The notes beneath the pieces were generated by a model. The model was not told the origin of the DNA and searched no databases. It worked only from the letters and a program-made list of their open reading frames with translations. The position numbers were made by a program, and so were the translations under genes. This document shows positions 51,952 through 61,129 of a stretch of 64,000 bases of DNA, in pieces. This stretch comes from JALZKA01 sp963721645 (lineage in GTDB: Bacteria; Actinomycetota; Thermoleophilia; Solirubrobacterales; 70-9). Location of the stretch: the NCBI GenBank assembly GCA_963721645.1, contig CAVRJK010000002.1, forward strand, positions 1,364,001 to 1,428,000, written 5' to 3'. Within the stretch, counting starts at the first letter, position 1. The number at the start of each line of letters is the position of its first letter.

Positions 51952-53106
51952 GTGAGCGTTTCGCGGCTTGGCGTCGTCGGCGCCGGGACCATGGGCGCCG
52001 GAATCGCCCAGCTGGGGTGCCTCGGGGGATTCGAGGTTGTGCTCCACGACCCGGACCCGCACGCGCTCGCTTCCGGCGCAGACCGGCTGCAGCAGGCGCT
52101 GGCGAAGGGCGCCGGCAAGGGGCTGTGGACACCAGGGGACGCGGCGCGTGCCTCGGGCGCGCTGGAGACGGGCGCGCTGGACGCCCTTTCAGATTGTGAT
52201 CTGGTGATCGAGGCGGCCCCCGAAGACCTCGAGATCAAGCGAAAGCTCTTCGCGGATCTTGCCGACGCGTGCGGTCCCGGCGCGATCTTGGCTACCAACA
52301 CCTCTTCGATCCCGGTTACCGAGATCGCCGCCCGGGTCCCTGCGCCCGAGAGGGTCTGCGGCATGCACTTCTTCAACCCGCCGCCGTTGATGCGGCTCGT
52401 CGAGATCATCGCCGGCGCGGAGACGGACGACGCAACTCTCGACGCGGTGACCGGCGTGGCGAGGGCAATGGACCGGGAGCCCGTCCGCGCCGCGGACGCC
52501 CCCGGTTTCATCGTCAATCGGTGTAACCGCCCCTTCGCCCTCGAGTCGCTGCGAATACTGGGCGAGGGGGTGGCCGGCCACTCCGAGATTGATCGTGCGA
52601 TCCGTGAAGGCGGCGGCTACCGGATGGGACCGTTCGAGCTGATGGACCTGATCGGCGTGGACGTGAACCTGAAGGTTGCGCAGTCCTTCTATGCGCAACG
52701 CGCCGAACCGCGCTGGGAGCCGCACCCGATCCAGGAGGAGATGGTCGCCGCCGGACGCCTCGGGCGAAAATCCGGCCAGGGTTTTTACTCGTACGAGCGT
52801 GGGCGGAAGGTCGATGAGCGCGAGAGCTCGACGGGCGAGGCGACCGGCCGGGCAATCCTCGAACGGGTGGTCAGCTGCCTCGTCAACGAGGCGAGCTATG
52901 CGGTGGAGGAAGGCGTGGCGGATGCCGGCGACGTCGACACTGCGATGAAGCTGGGGCTCAACCATCCGCGCGGCCCGTTCGAATGGCTCGAGGAGCTCAC
53001 CCCAGGACTGGTGGTCGCAACGCTCGACACGCTCGCCGATAACTCGGTCGGCGAGCGGGAAGCCGCCCGTTACGGCGTCGCGGCGTCGCTACGGGACCTG
53101 GCGTAG
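51952..53106 (+). CDS. 3-hydroxyacyl-CoA dehydrogenase
   Basis: 384 residues. The GTG at 51952 is chosen; longer readings run through the palindromic repeat. Domains: NAD-binding (RLGVVGAGTMGAGIAQLG, ILATNTSSIPVTEIAAR, GMHFFNPPPLMRLVEII), then two copies of the C-terminal 3HCDH domain (APGFIVNRCNRPFALESLRILGEG... and SCLVNEASYAVEEGVAD...DTAMKLGLNHPRGPFEWLEE). It oxidises 3-hydroxyacyl-CoA, completing a dehydrogenase-hydratase-dehydrogenase series with the two upstream genes. A thiolase for the last step is encoded at 45677-46885. Confidence 0.95.
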   Translation: MSVSRLGVVGAGTMGAGIAQLGCLGGFEVVLHDPDPHALASGADRLQQALAKGAGKGLWTPGDAARASGALETGALDALSDCDLVIEAAPEDLEIKRKLFADLADACGPGAILATNTSSIPVTEIAARVPAPERVCGMHFFNPPPLMRLVEIIAGAETDDATLDAVTGVARAMDREPVRAADAPGFIVNRCNRPFALESLRILGEGVAGHSEIDRAIREGGGYRMGPFELMDLIGVDVNLKVAQSFYAQRAEPRWEPHPIQEEMVAAGRLGRKSGQGFYSYERGRKVDERESSTGEATGRAILERVVSCLVNEASYAVEEGVADAGDVDTAMKLGLNHPRGPFEWLEELTPGLVVATLDTLADNSVGEREAARYGVAASLRDLA

Positions 53107-53954
53107 CCCGCGGCTAGATACGAGCCGCCGACGATCAACGTCAGGCCCGCAATGGTGGCGGCGCTGATCGGCTCGTCGAGGAGAAGCGAGCCGTACACGA
53201 CCGCAAAGCCCGGCGACAGGTACGTGACGATGAACGTGCGCGAAGGCCCGATGCTCGTCATCAGGCCGAAAAAGATCGCGAAGGCGAGGCCTGTGCCGAC
53301 CACTCCCAGGGCGATAACGGCGACGAGCGGCCCGAGGCCTGGAACCTCCGAGGGGGCGTCGGCGACGGCGAACGGCGTGAGCAGGATCGTCGCTGAGAGG
53401 GTCACCCACGCGGCGACGCCGACGCCCGCGGCTCCGGGAAGCTTCAGCTTCGTGACAAGCCCGCCCGTGGCATAGCCCAGGCTCGCCAGGAGGACGAGCG
53501 CGCCGCCAACGGCCTCGTCGACCGAACCCGAGAGATCCACTCCGAGCAGCAGACCGACCCCGGCAAGGCCCGCCAAGACTCCCCATAGCTGAATCCCGCG
53601 GGAACGCTCGGCCGGATCCAGCTTGATCGCGAGGAGCGCCGTGAACAGCGGAGTCGAGGCCACCAGGATCCCCGAGAGCGACGAGGTGATGTCCTCCTGG
53701 CCCTTCGCGATGAGGACGAACGGCACCGCAACCTGGGCCGCGCCGAGAAACGCGATCAGGCCGACTGATGCGCCGGGCACCCGCAGGACACCCGTGTACC
53801 AAGCGAACGGGACGAGGACGGCGGCGCCGAGCGCAACCCTCGCCCAGGCGACAACGGAGGGGCTCATATCGCGAAGCCCGATCTCGATCAAGAGAAAGCT
53901 CGCCCCCCAAATCGCGCCCAGGGCCATGACGAGAGTCCACGAGCGACGGTCCAT
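53070..53954 (-). CDS. EamA/DMT-family transporter
   Basis: 294 residues, ten membrane helices in two EamA repeats (AIWGASFLLIEIGLRDMSPSVVAWARV; then LLASLGYATGGLVTK). LLLDEPISAATIAGLTLIVGGSYLA near the end is the typical last repeat signature. Exports a small metabolite of unknown identity. Its 3' end overlaps the convergent 3-hydroxyacyl-CoA dehydrogenase gene by 37 bases. Confidence 0.93.
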   Translation of the reverse strand: MDRRSWTLVMALGAIWGASFLLIEIGLRDMSPSVVAWARVALGAAVLVPFAWYTGVLRVPGASVGLIAFLGAAQVAVPFVLIAKGQEDITSSLSGILVASTPLFTALLAIKLDPAERSRGIQLWGVLAGLAGVGLLLGVDLSGSVDEAVGGALVLLASLGYATGGLVTKLKLPGAAGVGVAAWVTLSATILLTPFAVADAPSEVPGLGPLVAVIALGVVGTGLAFAIFFGLMTSIGPSRTFIVTYLSPGFAVVYGSLLLDEPISAATIAGLTLIVGGSYLAAGYARSRSDAATP

Positions 53955-54011
53955 GGAGGCAGGCTAGTGGGGCCCTGAAGCGGCCTCAGCCCACTGATAC
54001 TCTGGCTGGGC

Positions 54012-54896
54012 ATGGACGGCGGGGTCGAACGTGGAATGTGCTTCGCGACCAGAATCGTCGCTGCGACCTTCGTCGCCCTCATCTCCACGATCGGCGCCTG
54101 GCTTCTTCTCTCTACCTCTGACGCCACCGCGGGCAACCCTTCAGGCGCAAGCCTCTTGCCCGACCTCATCGTCGAGCCGCCGGGCGACATCCGGATCCAG
54201 GGCGCTCCAGCTTCCAAGGAGATCTTCTTGCGCTTTTCGCACACGACCTCGAACGTCGGCCAGGGGCCGCTCGAGATCTACCCCGACCTGGACGACGAAG
54301 ACTGCAACGACCGCGGGGATCGTGCGCTGGTCGCCTATCAGACGATCTACGAGGACGGGAACTCCTCAGGCACGTTCCAGCGGGGCGTCGACGTCGAGAC
54401 GACGCAGAACCCCGTCGGTTGCATGATCTTTCACGAGATCCACAGTCACTACCACTTCGAGGACTTCGCCGAGTACGAGCTCTACCGCATGGGGACCGGC
54501 GCCCTTAAGGCGACCTCCGACAAGGTCTCGTTCTGCGTCGTGGACATTCTCAACCCCCACCCAGATGTTCCCGGAGCCGCCGACGATCCCTTCTACAGCT
54601 TCGGCAACTGCCAGACCGAGTCGGGCATCCACGGGATCTCGGTCGGCTGGGCGGACATCTACGGAGCCGGCACACCGGGACAGGAATTCAACATCTCGGC
54701 GCTCAAGAGGCCCGGGCGCTACTGCCTCGTCGCCAGGACCGATCCGATCAATCGCCTGCAGGAGGTAGCGGCGGGTGGCGAGGACAACAACATCCAAAGC
54801 GTTCAGATCAAGGTGAACAAGAAGAACGCCGCGGAGTTCGGGCAGCAGGTACCGGTTCTCGACGAGCCCTGCTCGCCGCCCCCCGCTACGCCGTAG
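54012..54896 (+). CDS. Bacterial lysyl oxidase-family protein, secreted
   Basis: 294 residues. One N-terminal membrane/signal helix (IVAATFVALISTIGAWLLL), then a lysyl oxidase domain: LLPDLIVEPP, LRFSHTTSNVGQGPLEI, the copper-binding cluster FHEIHSHYHFEDFAEYELY (four His), SFCVVDI, and the C-terminal GISVGWADIYGAGTPGQEFNIS with DPINRLQEV. The family oxidises lysine amines with copper and a tyrosine-derived quinone in eukaryotes; the bacterial role is unclear. Overlaps convergent trxB by 11 bases. Confidence 0.88.
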   Translation: MDGGVERGMCFATRIVAATFVALISTIGAWLLLSTSDATAGNPSGASLLPDLIVEPPGDIRIQGAPASKEIFLRFSHTTSNVGQGPLEIYPDLDDEDCNDRGDRALVAYQTIYEDGNSSGTFQRGVDVETTQNPVGCMIFHEIHSHYHFEDFAEYELYRMGTGALKATSDKVSFCVVDILNPHPDVPGAADDPFYSFGNCQTESGIHGISVGWADIYGAGTPGQEFNISALKRPGRYCLVARTDPINRLQEVAAGGEDNNIQSVQIKVNKKNAAEFGQQVPVLDEPCSPPPATP

Positions 54897-55884
54897 CTTC
54901 GGCGACCTCGCCCGGATCGGCGCCCCAATGGGCTTCCGGGCTCGGCGGCGTGTCGCGCAGGTACCACTCGGCGTCGAGGGCGCCCATGCATCCGGTGCCG
55001 GCGGCGGTGATCGCCTGGCGGTATGTGTGGTCCACGAGATCACCGATCGCGAAGACGCCCGCAAGGTTGGTGCGCGTGGACTTGGCATCGGTACGGACGT
55101 AACCGTCCTCGTCGGTCCCGATCTGGTCGGCAACCAGCTCAGAGCGCGGGATGTGGCCGATAGCGACGAAGGCGCCTCCGACCTCCATCTCCTCGGTCTC
55201 GCCCGTGTCGGCGTGGCGCAGCCGGACCGCTCGGAGCTTGCCGTCCTCGCCGGCGATGAACTCCTCCGGGATGAACGGCGTCTTCAGCTCGATGTTCTCG
55301 GTGTCGCGCGCGCGCTCGAACATGATCTTCGAGGCGCGGAACTCGTCGCGGCGGTGGACGATCGTGAGCTTCGAGGCGTACTTGGCGATGAACATCGCGT
55401 CCTCCATCGCCGAGTCGCCGCCTCCGATCACCATGACCTCCTCGCCCTTGAAGAAGGCGCCGTCACAGACGCCGCAGGTGGAAACACCGCGGCCGGAGAG
55501 CTCCATCTCGCCCGGAAGACCGAGCCGGCGGGGCTCGGCGCCCATGGCGAGCACGATCGTCTTGCCCGCGTACTCCTCATCGCCAAGAAACACCTTTTGG
55601 ACGCCGCCGTCGGAGAGCTCGACGCGGTCGGCGTCATCCGTGACGAAGCGGGTCCCGAAACGCTCGGCCTGCGCCCGGAACTGATTCATCATCTCGGGAC
55701 CCATGATCCCGTCCGGATAGCCGGGATAGTTCTCGACGTCGGTCGTGTTCTGAAGCTGGCCGCCCCACTGAAAGCCTTCGATCACGAGCGGCTCGAGGTT
55801 CGCGCGCGAGGCGTAGAGAGCGGCCGTGTATCCCGCGGGGCCACCGCCCAGGATGATCACGTTTTCGACCTTCTTCTCGCTCAT
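54886..55884 (-). CDS. trxB: Thioredoxin-disulfide reductase
   Basis: 332 residues from the ATG at 55884 (AAAGAGAG upstream). FAD-binding GGGPAGYTAALYASRA, redox-active Cys137 and Cys140 in STCGVCDGAFF, NADPH-binding VIGGGDSAMEDA with HRRDEFRA, and the C-terminal FAIGDLVDHTYRQAITAAGTG. It passes electrons from NADPH to thioredoxin. No thioredoxin gene is adjacent. Confidence 0.97.
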   Translation of the reverse strand: MSEKKVENVIILGGGPAGYTAALYASRANLEPLVIEGFQWGGQLQNTTDVENYPGYPDGIMGPEMMNQFRAQAERFGTRFVTDDADRVELSDGGVQKVFLGDEEYAGKTIVLAMGAEPRRLGLPGEMELSGRGVSTCGVCDGAFFKGEEVMVIGGGDSAMEDAMFIAKYASKLTIVHRRDEFRASKIMFERARDTENIELKTPFIPEEFIAGEDGKLRAVRLRHADTGETEEMEVGGAFVAIGHIPRSELVADQIGTDEDGYVRTDAKSTRTNLAGVFAIGDLVDHTYRQAITAAGTGCMGALDAEWYLRDTPPSPEAHWGADPGEVAEATA

Positions 55885-55927
55885 CTTGTCTCTCTTTCGT
55901 TCCAAGTTCTCAGCCAACCCGCGGATG

Positions 55928-55965
55928 GAGTCCGACCCCCCGCATCACGGGGTTGGGGTCCACTC
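55928..55965. repeat. Diverged GTCCGACCCC/GGGGTCCAC inverted repeat
   Basis: GAGTCCGACCCC (55928-55939) and GGGGTCCACTC (55955-55965) form an imperfect hairpin between trxB and the next gene. It resembles the GGGGTCAGACCCC family but is more diverged, so membership is uncertain. It could also stop the transcript of the frameshifted membrane-protein gene. Confidence 0.5.
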
Positions 55966-57191
55966 ATGATGATACTTTACTTTTTGAAGTATTGGACGCG
56001 GCCAAGAGTTCCCGCTCTTGCGGCAAGGCGCTGATCCCGTCGGTGCGATCCTTCGGACACTCCTCGTCCTCCCAGCGCTTGATCGTTCGGCGGAGCTGAA
56101 AGAAGGCGATGACGCCGGGGGGTAGCGGCAACCAGAAGGCGATCAGGCGATACATCAGAACCGCAGCGAAGACGGAACTGCCGTCGAGCCCGAAGAGGAC
56201 GTAGGTCCCGATCATCCCCGCGTCAACCGCCCCAACCCCGCCAGGCGCTCCGGGGATGAGGTTGGCGGCCATACCGACAAAGAATCCCTGCACGATCACG
56301 GCGCCCGCCACGTCCAGGCCGAACGCCTCGAAGCTCGCCCACATGATTCCGATGTTCGCGGCCCAGAATCCGATCGCTCCGGCGACGGCGAGCCAGCCTC
56401 GACGGGGCGTCTTGATGATCTCCATCGCCATCCGCGTCGACGTCGAGACGGTCGCGGGGACGGTGGCGAGGCGGACCGACAGCCGGCCGTACCAGGTGTC
56501 GGACGTCGAGCGGGCGAGCCGGCGCTGGAGGTCGCCCGGCACGAGCGCCGCGAGGAGAAAGAGCACCAAGATGCCACCGGCGATGGCGGCGGGGACGATC
56601 GTCAGGCCCGGCGGATTCGCGCCGGCGAGGACGCCCGTCCGGAGCAGAATCCCTCCGATCAAGAGCGCCAGCATGTAGACCGCGTACATGACGATCAGGA
56701 ACGCGACCATCCGCGCCGCGGACTGCTGCCTTGGGCATCCCTGCCTTGCGAAGCGCCCAGTAGGTGAGGATGATGCCGCCCGCGCCGCCCGCCGAAAAGA
56801 GGCGGGATGCCGCGAGGCTCGCCATGTTGATCTGGTAGCTCTCGCTCCAGGTCAGCTTCAGGACATCGCCGCCGACGATTCCCTTGAATTGCGTGATCTG
56901 GGCCAGGAACATCACGAAGCAGAAGCCGACGGCGACCGCGATCCAGACCGGCTCGCCTTCGTCGAGCTTCGCGAGACCGTCTTCGACCCCGACGATTGCC
57001 GGGAAGAGGAAGTAGATCGCGGCGACCAGGAGGACTACGGAGCCGATCGTGATCGCGATGCTCTTCGGATCCTGGAAGAACTTCGGCTCCTCGTCGGAGT
57101 CGTCCTCGGCGTCACCGCCGAGCGGCTCTTCGCGTGAGGTAGAGCCGAGCCCCCCATTGGCTTCGGTGCGCTGAGACATCCGGGAATCCAT
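55964..57191 (-). pseudogene. LPG-synthase-type (UPF0104/AglD-like) membrane protein, one frameshift
   Basis: About 408 codons across two frames. The N-terminal frame (57191 to about 56730) has an acidic head, then membrane helices and AQITQFKGIVGGDVLKLTWSESY with ASRLFSAGGAGGIILTYWALRKAGMP. The C-terminal frame has ARMVAFLIVMYAVYMLALL, the conserved GFFVGMAANLIPGAPGGVGAVDAGMIG and YRLIAFWLPLPPGVIAFFQLRR. A one-base shift near 56730 joins MPK to QQSAARMVAF. The family includes flippase-like and lysylphosphatidylglycerol-synthase membrane domains. Real pseudogene or sequencing indel. Confidence 0.82.
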
Positions 57192-57230
57192 GATCGCAGG
57201 CAGAGTGGCGGCGTGGAGGCTCGCGTGTCC

Positions 57231-58253
57231 TCAGGCGGCGATCTGTTGCAAACGATGCAGCCCGGCGCGAACCTCGTCCATAACGGGCTCGCCGAGCGGT
57301 TCGCCGAGCCGGATCGCCGCAACGAGCGCCGCGCCGGCCACGAGATCCGTCACGTAGTGCTCGCCCAGGTAGACGAGTGCGAACCCGAGAACGCCCGCGT
57401 ACGCGGCTCCGACAGCACCTGCCTTGGGGCCGGTTTCGCGCAGGAGCAAGGCCCCCATCAGCGAGGAGCCAAAGTGGAGCGAGGGGAAGGCTGCCCAGGG
57501 ATTGCCGTTGAACGAGTCGTAGAGACGCGGCCAAGCCCTACCCCAGACACTCTCGCCGACATCGATCATCAGGCGCCTGACGGGCTCGGAGAGGTGGCCG
57601 TTCTCAGCGGCCCACCACGGCGGCGCCGTCGGCAGCGCCCAGTAGGCGGCGGCGCCCAGGTCGTAGGTGGCCGACATCTGGCGAGCGGCACGCGGAAAGC
57701 GAAGCTCGCCCGCTTCACGCTCGTCGTCGCGGATCAGGATGTACGCGACGGTCAGATGCGGAACCAGGAACCACGCCCAATGGGCGACCGTGAGAACGCG
57801 GTCGAGCGCATTGGGTTCGGCTGGGTTGGCGAGGGCGCGCTGGAGGCGAATAGTCGGCAGCTCTCCGGCACCGATCAATCGGTCGGCCGTGATCGGGTAC
57901 TGGATCTTCAGGCGGCGCCGCAGCGCGCCGGGATCGTCGTAGGGAAGCTCGTGGGCCATCACGAAGCCCCACATCTGGAGCGCGTACATGGCCACGTCTC
58001 GCCCACGACTGCGTGGCCACAGGACCGCGATCGAGGCCGGGCCGACGACGGAGATCGCGATCGTCGCGGCTGGCCGCATCCGCAGACGCTTGCGCAGCGG
58101 GGGCACCACGATCGCAGCGGCGATCGCCAGCGCGGCTCCCCCTCTCAGGGTGTTTCGAAGCGCGGGACTGGAGCGGCGGGATGGACGCGAAAACCCAGGC
58201 AAGAAGGCGCGAGTATAAGAAGACTTTGGGTGCTCGGAGGGAGGAGCAGGCAA
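57231..58253 (-). CDS. PAP2-family phosphatase / inositolphosphotransferase-like
   Basis: 340 residues, about six membrane helices. PAP2 motifs: FPSLHFGSSLMGALLL (middle motif, with His) and YLGEHYVTDLVAGAALV (third motif, His and Asp). NALDRVLTVAHWAWFLVPHLTVAYILI before them matches the Aur1/Ipt1-like PAP2 subgroup that handles lipid phosphates or phosphoinositol transfer. The 5' end is uncertain, because the N-terminal 40 residues are basic and no strong ribosome binding site is seen. Confidence 0.85.
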   Translation of the reverse strand: MPAPPSEHPKSSYTRAFLPGFSRPSRRSSPALRNTLRGGAALAIAAAIVVPPLRKRLRMRPAATIAISVVGPASIAVLWPRSRGRDVAMYALQMWGFVMAHELPYDDPGALRRRLKIQYPITADRLIGAGELPTIRLQRALANPAEPNALDRVLTVAHWAWFLVPHLTVAYILIRDDEREAGELRFPRAARQMSATYDLGAAAYWALPTAPPWWAAENGHLSEPVRRLMIDVGESVWGRAWPRLYDSFNGNPWAAFPSLHFGSSLMGALLLRETGPKAGAVGAAYAGVLGFALVYLGEHYVTDLVAGAALVAAIRLGEPLGEPVMDEVRAGLHRLQQIAA

Positions 58254-58287
58254 GGGCGTCGCCCCTTCGGATTAGAATGCGGCGCTC

Positions 58288-59073
58288 GTGACGTCCCCCA
58301 TGTCTCGTCGCCTGTTTTTTGGAGCCGCAGCGCTGACCGCGCTGGCGCTCGCCCAACCCGCGAATGCGGCGATCGCTCCCGACGTCGCGCACTCGCCCAA
58401 CGCCGAGGACATGCGCACCGCCTACTGGGTGATGCTCGCGGTTGCCACGCTCGTGGGCATCGCGCTCATCGGTGGCCTGCTCGTCGCCTTCCGCCGCTTT
58501 CGTGCAACGGGCACGCTCCGACGAGCCGCGCCAGCTCACTGCCGGCCGCGGCGTGATCGCCAAGGTCGGGGGCGTCCTCGCCCTGGTCAGCGTCGGCATC
58601 TTCGTCTTCGGCGTCGTCGTCTCCAGCGGCGTCAGGGACGCAACGGCCGAAGAGGGAGTCGAGGAGACTGGAGATCAACGCCATAGCCCAACAGTGGCTC
58701 TGGCGCTTCGAGTACCCCGAGCAAGCGGAGGGCAGCGTCTCCGAGGGCATCGCGACAATCTTCAGCTACGGCGAGCTCGTCGTGCCTGTGGACACGCTCG
58801 TCCACCTGAACATCGACTCGACCGATGTCGTCCACTCATGGTTCGTGCCGGCGCTCGGGCCTCAGGTCTGGGCGGTACCGGGAGAAATTCAGGAGACCTC
58901 CTTCATCGCTGACGAGGAGGGCCTCTACCAAGGACGCTCGACCGTTTACTCGGGCACGGGCTATCCGACCGTGCGCACGAACGTACGCGTCGTTTCCGCT
59001 GACGAGTACGCGGACTACATCGACGAATCTGCAACAGGCCGAGCTCCAGTCCGGCCAGGGAAGACGTCGTGAC
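58288..59073 (+). pseudogene. Cytochrome oxidase subunit II-like, CuA ligands absent, frameshifted
   Basis: Signal segment (LFFGAAALTALALAQPANA), two membrane helices (first YWVMLAVATLVGIALIGGLLVAF; second GVIAKVGGVLALVSVGIFVFGVVV) and the cupredoxin-like domain (LEINAIAQQWLWRFEYPE, STDVVHSWFVPALGPQVWAVPG). Reading needs one-base shifts near 58505 and 58665, and perhaps two more near 59030 and 59064, which would let the gene end at a TGATG with subunit I. Where CuA proteins read QCAEFCG-x-x-HAxM, this one reads RSTVYSGTGYPTV in an unbroken frame, so both Cys, the His and Met are missing; only the first His (VVHSW) remains. Confidence 0.8.
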
Positions 59074-59100
59074 GAGCGACGCGACGGGAGAGGACGGCTG

Positions 59101-61124
59101 ATGGCCCCGCCCACCATCACCGAGCGCCGCCCCGAGGTGGTCACACGCCGGTTGCCCGCTTGGCTCCAGGGCTGGACCACCACGGCGACGAGTGCCGACC
59201 ACAAGGTCGTGGCCAAGCTCTACATGGGGACCTCGCTCTCCTTCCTCTGCCATCGCGGTCCTGGCTTTCGCCCTGACCCGCATCCAGCTCATCGTTCCCG
59301 ACTCGACGATCCTGCGGCCGGACATCTTCAGCCAGATCTCGACGACGGCGATGACCTCGATCACGGTCCTGTTCGGCGTCCCGTTCGTGCTCGGGCTCCT
59401 CGGGTACATCGTGCCGCTTCAGATCGGCGCCCGCAGCGTCGCCCTCCCCCGCCTCAACCAACTCGGCTACTGGCTTTACGCGGCCGGCACGCTCGTCTTC
59501 TTCGTCAGCTTCCTTTACCTGGTCCCCGAGACCGGCCTCTCACCGCTGCCGCCCATGTCCGACGAGGTGTTCTCGCCCTCAGGTGGCGTCGACGCCTGGA
59601 TCGGCGGCGTCGGCCTGGCGACACTCGGCTTCGTCTGCTGGGCGATCAACATGGTCGCAACGCTCAAGAACCTGCGCGCCCCGGGCATGGCGTGGCGCCG
59701 CGCCCCGGTGCTGGCCTCGGCCGCCCGCGTCGTTTCCTACATCGTCCTGGTCACGGGGTCCGCCTTTGTCGCAGCCCTGGTGATGCTCGCGATCGACCGC
59801 CAGTTCGACGGCATCTTCTTCGACCCCGGCGAAGGCGGCGAGCCGATGCTCTTCGCCCATCTGAGCTGGCTCTACTTCACCGGCATCCACACGATCATGC
59901 TCGTCGCCTCGCTCGCGGTCATCTCCGAGATCGTGCCGACGCTCTCGCGCAAACCGTTGTTCAGCCACGCGACGGTCAATGGTTCCATCCTCGCGATCGG
60001 CGTCCTGGGAACGCTCGCCTGGATGCAGAACCTGTACGCCAGTCCGCTGGCCGAGGGCTTCGCCTTCTTCGCGATGCTCATGGCCGTTTCGATGCTCGTC
60101 CCCATCGGGCTGATCTTCTTCGTCTGGACGATGACGATGTGGGACGGCGCGGTATCGGCCCGCGCGCCCCTCACCCTCGCCCTCGCGTCGGCGGTCGCCC
60201 TCGTCTTCGGACTGGGCGGCGAGCTCGTCACATCCATCGTGGGCGCCGGGCTCCTGCTCGAGAACACCGTTGCCGCCCAGCAGGACACGATCCTGGTCAT
60301 CGTCGGCTTCGTGCTCGCCATGTTCGCGGGCCTCCACTACTGGCTGCCGAAGGTGACCGGGCGGATGGTCCACGAGGGCCCAGCGAAGGCGGCGGCCGGG
60401 ATCATCCTGGTGAGCGCGCTCGTCTACGGCTTCGCGATGTTCTTTGCCGGTCTGGCAGGCCAGCCCGTCGATGTCTACCGCTACTTCACGGGCGACGGCG
60501 TCTCGACGCTCAACCTGATCGCCTCGATCGCATCGTTCTTCCTCTTCATCGGCGTAATGACCGAACTGATCAATCTGGTCCGTTCATACAGCGCGCGGCC
60601 GTCTCGCCGGTCACGACCCGTGGCACGGCTCGACGCTCGAGTGGTTTGCGCTCTCGCCCCCGCCCCCCCACAACTTCGATGCCGTCCCCGACGTGCGAAG
60701 CGCCGAGCCCCTCCGCGATATCCGCGAGGCGATCCGCGTGCAGGCCGCGACCTTCGTTCCTCCCGCGTCGCTTGAGCCTTCGGCTCCGCCGGAGGTGGGC
60801 GTACCGGATCCCGGCGACGAGGCCGGCCTGTCCGAGGAGGCCGCCGCGCAGGACGCGCCGACCGCCGACCCCGAGGACATCGTCTCCGAGGAGGCCGCGC
60901 CCGAGGAGGCAACCGAGGAGACGGACGCAGCTCCCGAGGCCGAAGGCTCCGAAGGGTCGGGCGCGGAAGCCGGGTCCACGGACCCCGAAGCCGAAGTGGA
61001 AGAGTCGTCCGACGAGGCCCAGGAAACGAGCGAGGGGTCCGACCCCGAACCCGAGGCGGAAACGGGATCCGAGCCCGATGAGGGGTCAGGCCCCTCAGAC
61101 GGCGAGGGCCCGCCCGTATCCTGA
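59101..61124 (+). pseudogene. Heme-copper oxidase subunit I homolog lacking all heme/Cu ligands, frameshifted
   Basis: About 674 codons. Shifts near 59250 and 60588 join three frames; the central frame (59250-60588) is unbroken. Family landmarks: ATSADHKVVAKLYMG, GYIVPLQIGARSVALPRLNQLGYWLY, VISEIVPTLSRKPLF, TMWDGAV, LHYWLPKVTGR and the end GHDPWHGSTLEWFALSPPPPHNF. The helix II His is Ala (TTAMTSITVLF), the GHPEVY segment reads FTGIHT, the WAHH pair reads WMQN, and the AHFHY segment is deleted between QDT and the AMFAGLHYW block. So no heme or CuB ligand remains. A Glu/Ala/Pro-rich tail of about 110 residues ends the protein. Confidence 0.82.
61034..61096. repeat. Two GGGGTC-type palindromes inside the subunit I tail
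   Basis: GGGGTCCGACCCC with an extra flanking G (61034-61046) and GAGGGGTCAGGCCCCTC (61080-61096) lie within the acidic coding tail of the subunit I homolog, encoding GSDPE and EGSGPS segments. They resemble the intergenic GGGGTCAGACCCC elements with one or two changes each. Confidence 0.5.
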
Positions 61125-61129
61125 GCCCG

